A DNA stretch of 8,046 nt from Oscillospiraceae bacterium (GTDB taxonomy: Bacteria; Bacillota; Clostridia; Oscillospirales; Ruminococcaceae): contig CADBXQ010000029.1 of NCBI GenBank assembly GCA_902798675.1, positions 1-8,046 of the forward strand. The letters are read 5' to 3'. Positions 1-6,700 of the stretch are shown piece after piece. A model generated the notes under the pieces. The model was not told the origin of the DNA. It saw nothing but the letters and a program-made list of their open reading frames with translations, and did not search any database. Every line of letters starts with the position of its first letter. Position 1 is the stretch's first letter. Made by a program: the position numbers and the translations under genes.

Positions 1-607
1 AAATATAAAAAGTCTTTTTGCTAAATAGCTCAACAATTTCACTTATTTTTGATTCATCACTCACCTCCCAAATTTTATGAGCCCGACCCTTCTGTTTAGC
101 TTTGGCTAAATAGGTTGATGATGTTATTTCAGAGATCAGGTCAAAAATTTTTCTTTCGTTGTCTTCATATAAAACACAAACAGGGCTAAACTGGCATTTT
201 GTCGCCTCAAGAAGCTTGATGCTTGCTGTTGGGTTGGCTTGGAAAGTGCTTTTGGAATTTAAAATGTAATGCTCTTTTGGCCCAGGGAGCTTGAGCCCGC
301 CAATAACGCCATGCATTCGATATGTCTGGTCATTAATTTTATATGAAATCTCATATACATAGAGCGAAGGCGAGTTTGAAAATGTTAAAACTTCTCTTTC
401 AATCCATTCCTCAAGCTTTTGCTTTGCGTCATCATATGAACTTGGAAACTCTAGATTCACAGCATTAAATTCATGCTTTGATTTTAATTTTTCTTTTTGC
501 TCGGCTGAAATCACATCATATGGCGGACAAACAAGTCTAGATAAATTATTAGATTTTGTTGATTTACCGGCATAGCACAAACCCCAAAATGGCGCAACCA
601 CATTCAT
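1..607 (-). CDS. DUF1015 (COG4198) family protein, N-terminal half, cut by window edge
   Basis: I translated the minus strand by hand; 202 codons are open up to the window edge. The product carries landmarks of the DUF1015 family (PF06245/COG4198): PPYDVIS at residues 28-34, a W-I-E-R-E-V-L stretch near 68-74 followed by LYVYE at 82-86, and HKIWEVSD at 177-184. It ends with FYI at 200-202, where, as I recall, family members continue into a conserved ADGHHR motif, so roughly the C-terminal half of a ~400-residue protein lies outside. The family is widespread in Clostridia and has no settled biochemical role to my knowledge. It has been noted near serine-biosynthesis genes, but no such neighbour is visible here. 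No signal peptide or membrane segment is seen, so it is probably cytosolic. I chose ATG607 over ATG613 because GGAGGA lies 7 nt before ATG607 but only 1 nt before ATG613. The alternative adds Met-Leu. The family call is secure; the function is unknown. Confidence 0.85.
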   Translation of the reverse strand, partial: MNVVAPFWGLCYAGKSTKSNNLSRLVCPPYDVISAEQKEKLKSKHEFNAVNLEFPSSYDDAKQKLEEWIEREVLTFSNSPSLYVYEISYKINDQTYRMHGVIGGLKLPGPKEHYILNSKSTFQANPTASIKLLEATKCQFSPVCVLYEDNERKIFDLISEITSSTYLAKAKQKGRAHKIWEVSDESKISEIVELFSKKTFYI

Positions 608-614
608 TAACATA

Positions 615-620
615 TCCTCC
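615..620 (-). promoter_or_regulatory. Ribosome binding site of the DUF1015 gene, decides the start
   Basis: On the minus strand this reads GGAGGA, a near-perfect Shine-Dalgarno sequence. The in-frame ATG at 613 lies 1 nt downstream, too close for normal initiation, while the ATG at 607 lies 7 nt downstream at the usual distance. The site therefore favours the second ATG. Confidence 0.8.
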
Positions 621-653
621 ATAAACAACTTATTAAACGAAAACAACAATAGC

Positions 654-681
654 ATTATAACACAAATTTTTAATATGTAAA
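654..681 (-). promoter_or_regulatory. Sigma-A type promoter for the DUF1015 gene
   Basis: The minus strand reads TTTACA (676-681), a 16-nt spacer, then TATAAT (654-659). The -10 box is preceded by TGT, giving an extended -10 (TGn). The predicted transcription start is near 647, leaving a leader of about 40 nt before ATG607. The promoter lies downstream of the hairpin at 740-773, so the DUF1015 gene is expected to be transcribed independently of the giant gene. This is motif-based only. Confidence 0.7.
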
Positions 682-739
682 GGGTTTATTCTCATTATTT
701 TAACAAAAATTTTAAAAATTCATTTTGTGCTGCTTGATA

Positions 740-773
740 AAAAGGACATGCCTCAAAATTAACATGTCCTTTT
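740..773 (-). terminator. Hairpin terminator after the giant gene
   Basis: A perfect 11-bp inverted repeat (AAAAGGACATG at 740-750 against CATGTCCTTTT at 763-773) encloses a 12-nt loop. It begins 5 nt after the stop codon (779-781) of the giant gene. Read on the minus strand, the four U residues lie inside the 3' stem arm and no long U-tract follows, so efficiency on that strand is uncertain. Read on the plus strand, the hairpin is followed by T-rich sequence, so it may work in both directions. Its placement immediately after the stop argues for a real transcript end. Confidence 0.65.
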
Positions 774-778
774 AAATT

Positions 779-3700
779 TTATTTTAAATCAGTCTTAAAT
801 TTAAGCATCATCTTTCCAGGATTTCCCACCGCGTCTTTTTCGCGTATGCCATCCTTTGCAATAACAAATTTTTTGCTACTATCACTCAATGTCAAATTTG
901 TGCTGTTTAATCCGCAATCATCGCTGAATTTAACATTATCGCTGTCGTTTAAGGTCATTTTTTCAAATCCGGTCCCAATTTCAAATGACAAATTGAGTTT
1001 TTTCAAGCTATCCGGTATATCTTTTGATATATCCAGATCTTTTTTAGCTTCGCTGCCACTTAGCTTTATACAATCAGGCGTAATTTGATATTTAAGCCCG
1101 CTTGTTGTCTGATTAACTCCTCGATTATATACGCAACAAAGTTCCCCGTATTTATATATTGCAACGTCATCTTTTGTGTAAAAACTGTTTTTGCCTAAAT
1201 CGAAATTTTTAACATGTGAATCTTCGAGAAAATAAAAAGCATTTGAACCAGGATTTTTAAAAGAGTCAAATCCCTTTGAAATCATAAAAGCAATTTTAGT
1301 GTCTCTTAAATATAGCGGAATATCTTGGTCTATATCCAGTGGTTTTTTATTTTCTTCATCACGCCAAATTTTAAAATTTCCATCCTTAATTTGATATTTG
1401 ATTCCATTTGAAAGAGCGCAATAGTCGCAACCAAAGCTGAGCAACTGACAATCAAAATTTTTGTCGTCATTATCATTTTTAACATAAAGCCCGTCTTCTC
1501 TAATGACATATTTTTTACTTCCACCTGCTAATTTTAATTGATCCTTTTTTAATTTGCAGTTGCTTTCAAACAAAATTTTTGCGCTGTCATCCAAAGTCAC
1601 CTGGTTAAAGCCTTCGCCGATCATAAGAGGCAAATTGAGTTTTTTCAAGTTATTTGGTATATCTTTTGATATATCCAGATCTTTTTTAGCTTCGCTGCCA
1701 CTTAATTTTATACAATCAGGAGTAATTTGATATTTAACTCCGCTTTCAGCACTGTTTATCCCTTTGTTATATATAAATACTTGTTCATCATTTTTATATA
1801 GCGCGACGCCGTCTTTGACATATGAATTCAAGTCAGAACTTAAGGCGCCAGCGACTTTTGTTGATATGATGTCAATATTTTTAACACTGGAGTCATTCTG
1901 AAATTGAAGGTTGCCTATTTGGTCTTCAGGGCAAATTAAAGAGTCGATTCCGCTTGATATAGAAAACTTCATTTTGAAATCTTTTAGAAATTGTGGTATA
2001 TCTTTTTCTATGTTCAAAGATTTTTGATTTTTGTCATTGCTTGTCAGGATGATCCCTTGGGAGCCTAGCCGATATATCAGACCCGGTTTGAGCGAGATTA
2101 ATTCTTTGATGGTTGGCTTTTTGGCCGATTTATCGTAATCCACACCGCGAAATGTGAATTTATCCCCTATATTTATTGTTTGATCGGAATATTTTGAGTC
2201 AAATGATAAATTATCTAGATTAAAGCCGGATGGAACATCTATTTTTTCAAAACCGTTTTTTATGAGAAATGGACGATTGAAATCTTTTAAATCCTGTGGC
2301 AGTTTTGAAATATCCAAATGGGTTATTTTTTTGCCCCCGTCTTTTCCATCATTTCCTTCTAGAGAAATAAATTTATCGTGTATTTGATATTTAATTCCGC
2401 TGGAATCGGTTATTACGTTTTGATTAAAAACTTTGATAAGCTTTCCTTTTGTTCCACCAGCAGCTTTTTCATAAATTCCAAAATCATTTGTGATATATTT
2501 GCTGTTTTGTGTGGATAAAATCATTTGTTTTATGTTGCATTCTGAATCAAAGTCAACTTTTTCAACCTCTTCATCGCTCAAGCTAATCCTTTCGATTCCG
2601 CCGCCGATTTTGATGGAATATCCATATTTTAACAATGAATTTGGAATTTTAAAGTCTTTCTTTGCTCCATTTCGATCCCCCGTTATAAATATCTGCGGGG
2701 AACGAGTGTCATTATTTAAACAAAATTTAATTCCGATTTTTGAATCACCAAAGTTGTTAAACAGGCCATATAGTTGGCTTGAGGGGTTTTCAGAAAGTTC
2801 TGTCAGAGTAAAGAAAATGTGATGTTTATAATTTTGGAGCAAATCTTTGTTTGTTTTTTCAAGTGATTTATCTTGGTAAAATCCCGAAAAGAAGTTTTTG
2901 ATTTTTTGCGCATCAGCGCTGCTTAAAGCAACGTTTGCATTTGCAGCTAATGGTTGATTTGAGCTTTTGTTGTTTCCTGAATTTGTCGGATCCTTCGAAG
3001 AATCGGGAGCCCCCCAGGTCGCGTCAATCAGCGCCCATCCAGCTTCTTTTGTATTGTCAACCAGGTTGTTTTGATCATCATAAGATCCGCCCTCATTCTT
3101 TTCCAAATATATCGCGGTGTATGCGTGAGTAGATATCTGATTGGGTTCTTTAAGCGTTCCAATAACCGTGCTTGGAATTCCCGCCATTCTCATCATTAAA
3201 GCTGTCAGCTGAGCCTTTCCAGCGCAAACCCCGGTTTTACTTTTGAAAACGAAAAATGGGTCTTGAGGTTTGCGACAATTTGAAACTGTGCTATCATCAT
3301 CATATTTAATATTTTTTGCAACCCAGCGATATATGGCTTTTGCAATCCTCCAACTTTTATTCATTTGAAAATGTCGACTATATATTCCTCTTTTTGTTCT
3401 GACTCGATTGATTCCTTCGCCTTCATATTTGGAAAATTCTTTTTTGACGTCTTCAATTGGAATGTCTTTTGAAGGGGTTCGTTGATCAACTTTATCTTTT
3501 AAATTTTGGACAATCCCCTCTATCTCTTTATATGTTTCTTGCTCATCCAGTGTTTGGTTTTTGACTGAGCCATCGGGATATTTTACTTGATATTTCATTT
3601 GCGGGTTTAAATTTTCTGTTTTTGGCAGCTCTTTAAAATTTTCAATATTTTGAGAAAATTCCCCTATCCTGTCAAAACAAAAATCATATATCTTAGTTTT

Positions 3701-6700
3701 GTCTATTTTTCCCAAAAACGTATTACTTTTTCTGTTGAAAAGCCATCCATTTCTTATTTCATATTTATTATTGACAGTATTTTTTAAGCTTATTTTTTCC
3801 AAATCCAAAGCCAAGTCAATGTTTATATCTTCATCGCAAAGATCGGCTATAGATTTAATCCCGGGTCCTATTCCAAACTGGTTGCAAACCTTTTTCAATT
3901 CGTCAGGTATTTTAAAATTCTCTAAAGGAACATCTGAGTTTAAATTTTGAATGTTTATGATTTGATTTAAAGAATCATAAGAGATATTGACGCCATTTAA
4001 TTTTTTTATTGTGTCAAACATGTTTCCTTTAGTTTTGCTTCCAGTAGAATAGGAAGCAAAATAAACTGCAACGCCATTTGAATCTGTAATATAATTATCT
4101 GACGAAGAAGCATCTATATGCTCCAAATCTGAAGCCATATTCAAATTAACCCATTCATTTCCGCTTAAAATTATAGATTTAATTCCTGGGCCTATATTAT
4201 ACATAGTATTGGCATTACCGATTTTTTTCAACTCATCCGGTATTTTAAAGTTTTCCAAAGGATTGTTTTTATCATCATTTGACAGTGTCACAGAATGATC
4301 TAAAGGATTAATTTTCATTAAAAGATTAATTTTCATTAAAGGAATACTGTTCATTAAAGGATTAATTTCAAAATTAACATCGCCATTAACTGTGCTGATT
4401 TTTCCTCTTGTTTTTAAAACTTTAACCATATTTTCAACAGTTTTTCCGCTGCCATCTGTTGTTTTTTTGAAAACAGCGATTTTATTCGCATCCAGAGTAT
4501 ATTTTTTTGAGTCGGCTACATCAACATATTTTAGATCAGATGCTCCGGATAAATCAACTTCATCATCTCCATGCAAAATTATCGATTCAATTCCCGGTCC
4601 AATAACAAATCGACTGTTGGGCCACCTTGGAAAATTATTGAGAAGATCGGCGTCATATAAATTATTAATATTAAGATCTAGATTTTTGACAGGGGATTTG
4701 GAGTCGGTCCCTTCAAGCCACACTCTTTTGTTAGGTTCCTGTCGGCACTTCACTTGCCCAACATTTTTTACTTTTCGACAAAAGCCAACGTATGTCCCGC
4801 TTAATTTGTTATATAAATAAAGAAATCCATTTAATTTTCTTGTTTCATATATTTTTGATTTGCTAGTGTCTATGAATTCAAGGTCATTCGCATTCGTTAT
4901 ATCAACAACGTCATTTTCTCCCAAAACCATGGATTTAATTCTAGGACCTATGCAAAAGTTTGAAGACATTTTCCGCACATAATCCGGTATTTGAACATTT
5001 TCCAAAAGGTTGTTTTTATCGCTCCCCCATAAATTAAACCAGCCGGAGGACAAATTATTTGGTGCAATTAGAATTTTGCCATCATTTATGCTTGTTTTTA
5101 ATTGTTTAACAAAGACATCGCTCCCACCAGTAGTTGATCTTTCATATAGAGCAATTCCGTCCTGATCCTTTATATATATATTGGATTTTTCAACATTCAC
5201 ATCCTTTAAACTGGCAGTATCAAAATTCAAAATTTTCTCATTTGCTTTCAGAACCATTGATTCAATTCCTGATTCTATATAATAATTATCACAAACCTTG
5301 CTCAAACTGGAAGGAATTTCAACATTTTCTAACGAAACTTTTTCTGTTTCGCTTTTCAAACGACAGCTACCTGGCCGTCCACCCCAAAAGTCGCCAAATG
5401 TAAAATGAATTTTTCCAATAACCCCGCTTTTTCGCAAAACTTTGACCAATTTATCAGGCGTTCCATCAGTTGATTGTTCATATAGCCCAACTCCATCCTC
5501 ATCCAAGTAGTACACACTGGACTTTGTCGTGTCAACATATATCAGGTTGTCTGCCATGCTTAAATCAAGTTTTTCGTCCCCCTTTAAAACCAAAGACTGT
5601 ATGCCGGGCTGAATTTTAAACGGAGCGTTGTTTAAGTATTGCCTGTTTAGATCTATAAGCTGATCTGGAATTTTAACGTTTTCTAGGTTGGATAAATCAG
5701 TTTCATTTTTTGATATGGATATGAATTTTGAAGGATTGTTCGGATCATTGTTTCCTTCAATCGAAAAATCAAGTCCATATCGAGAATTTGACTTGGATTT
5801 TAGCAATTTAACAGGCGTTTTGCTTTCTTTTCCGTCTTTACTAACTATCTCATAAATTATATTATTTTCTGTGACATATGATCCCGATTTAGATTTGTTT
5901 TCAACTTTCTCAAGATCCTTCGCCTGGCTAAAATCGAAATTTGTCTGCGAATCAAAAGTTAAAGATTTTATGCCTTTGCCAACTTTTATTAACTTATTAG
6001 TTCTTGTCAAAGACTCAGGGAGTTTAATATCCTGCGGGCTTTCAGACTGACTATACACTATAAACTGATCATCATCGGCACTATATTCAACCGTGAGCAT
6101 GCCTATATCTTTCTTTTTCAACAAAACTTTAACAAGCTTTTTTTGCCCATCCTCTGTTGTTTCATATAGTGCAACATTATCTTTATCTTTTTCATATATG
6201 TTGGAATTGGTTGTATCTACGTTTTCAAGGCTTGTGGCGCCGCTTAAGTCGAGCCGATCATTTTTATTGAGAGTTAAAGATTTAACGTCTTTTCCGACTT
6301 TTATATTCACGTTGCCTAAGTTTGATATATATTCAGGAAGTTTAACATTATCAGCTTCAAGCGTGATATCTATCGTTTTGTTTTCGGTATTAAAATAGAA
6401 AATATAGCCATCTGAATTTTTGTATGGCTTGATGATGTTTTCTAGTTTTCCTCTTTTTCCGCCGGGTAGCTTATTGTAGAGTTTAATAAGTTCACCCGCA
6501 TATTCAACTATATATCGTGATGAATCTTTTGCATCTATATATTCAACCTGATTCGGACAACCATCAATAAATGCTAGTTTAGCATCACCTTTTAATTTTA
6601 TGTATTTAATGCCGCATAAAATATTAATCACATTATCGCTATTTTTGATTTTGCTAAGCATATCATCATCCACAACGCATTTTGTCATTAAATCAGGGTT

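Larger units (their letters stand above)
782..2746 (-). other. C-terminal module array (about six modules, residues 1589-2243)
   Basis: Six units of roughly 103-114 residues begin near residues 1589, 1702, 1808, 1922, 2033 and 2136. Most open with (S)SGIKYQI or a variant, followed by a charged turn, LDIxxDIPxxL, a short hydrophobic strand such as FxIGxGFE, and a Y-x-x-x-DG turn. They differ from the pre-enzyme modules by this SGIKYQI entry strand and by weaker DLExID motifs. The array runs to the last residue without an anchor. The resemblance to BspA-type LRR_5 repeats is inferred from the IP, GIxS and DGVALY landmarks; a structure prediction could show a different beta-rich fold. Confidence 0.6.

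Noticed and set aside
1330..1524. Short minus-strand frame of 64 codons inside the giant gene, and a similar one at 5356-5538
   Set aside because: Out-of-frame shadows of the main gene without ribosome sites or family resemblance.
4392..4820. Open frame of 142 codons on the plus strand
   Set aside because: It lies wholly inside the giant gene, has no recognisable motif or ribosome site, and overlaps conserved module positions on the other strand.
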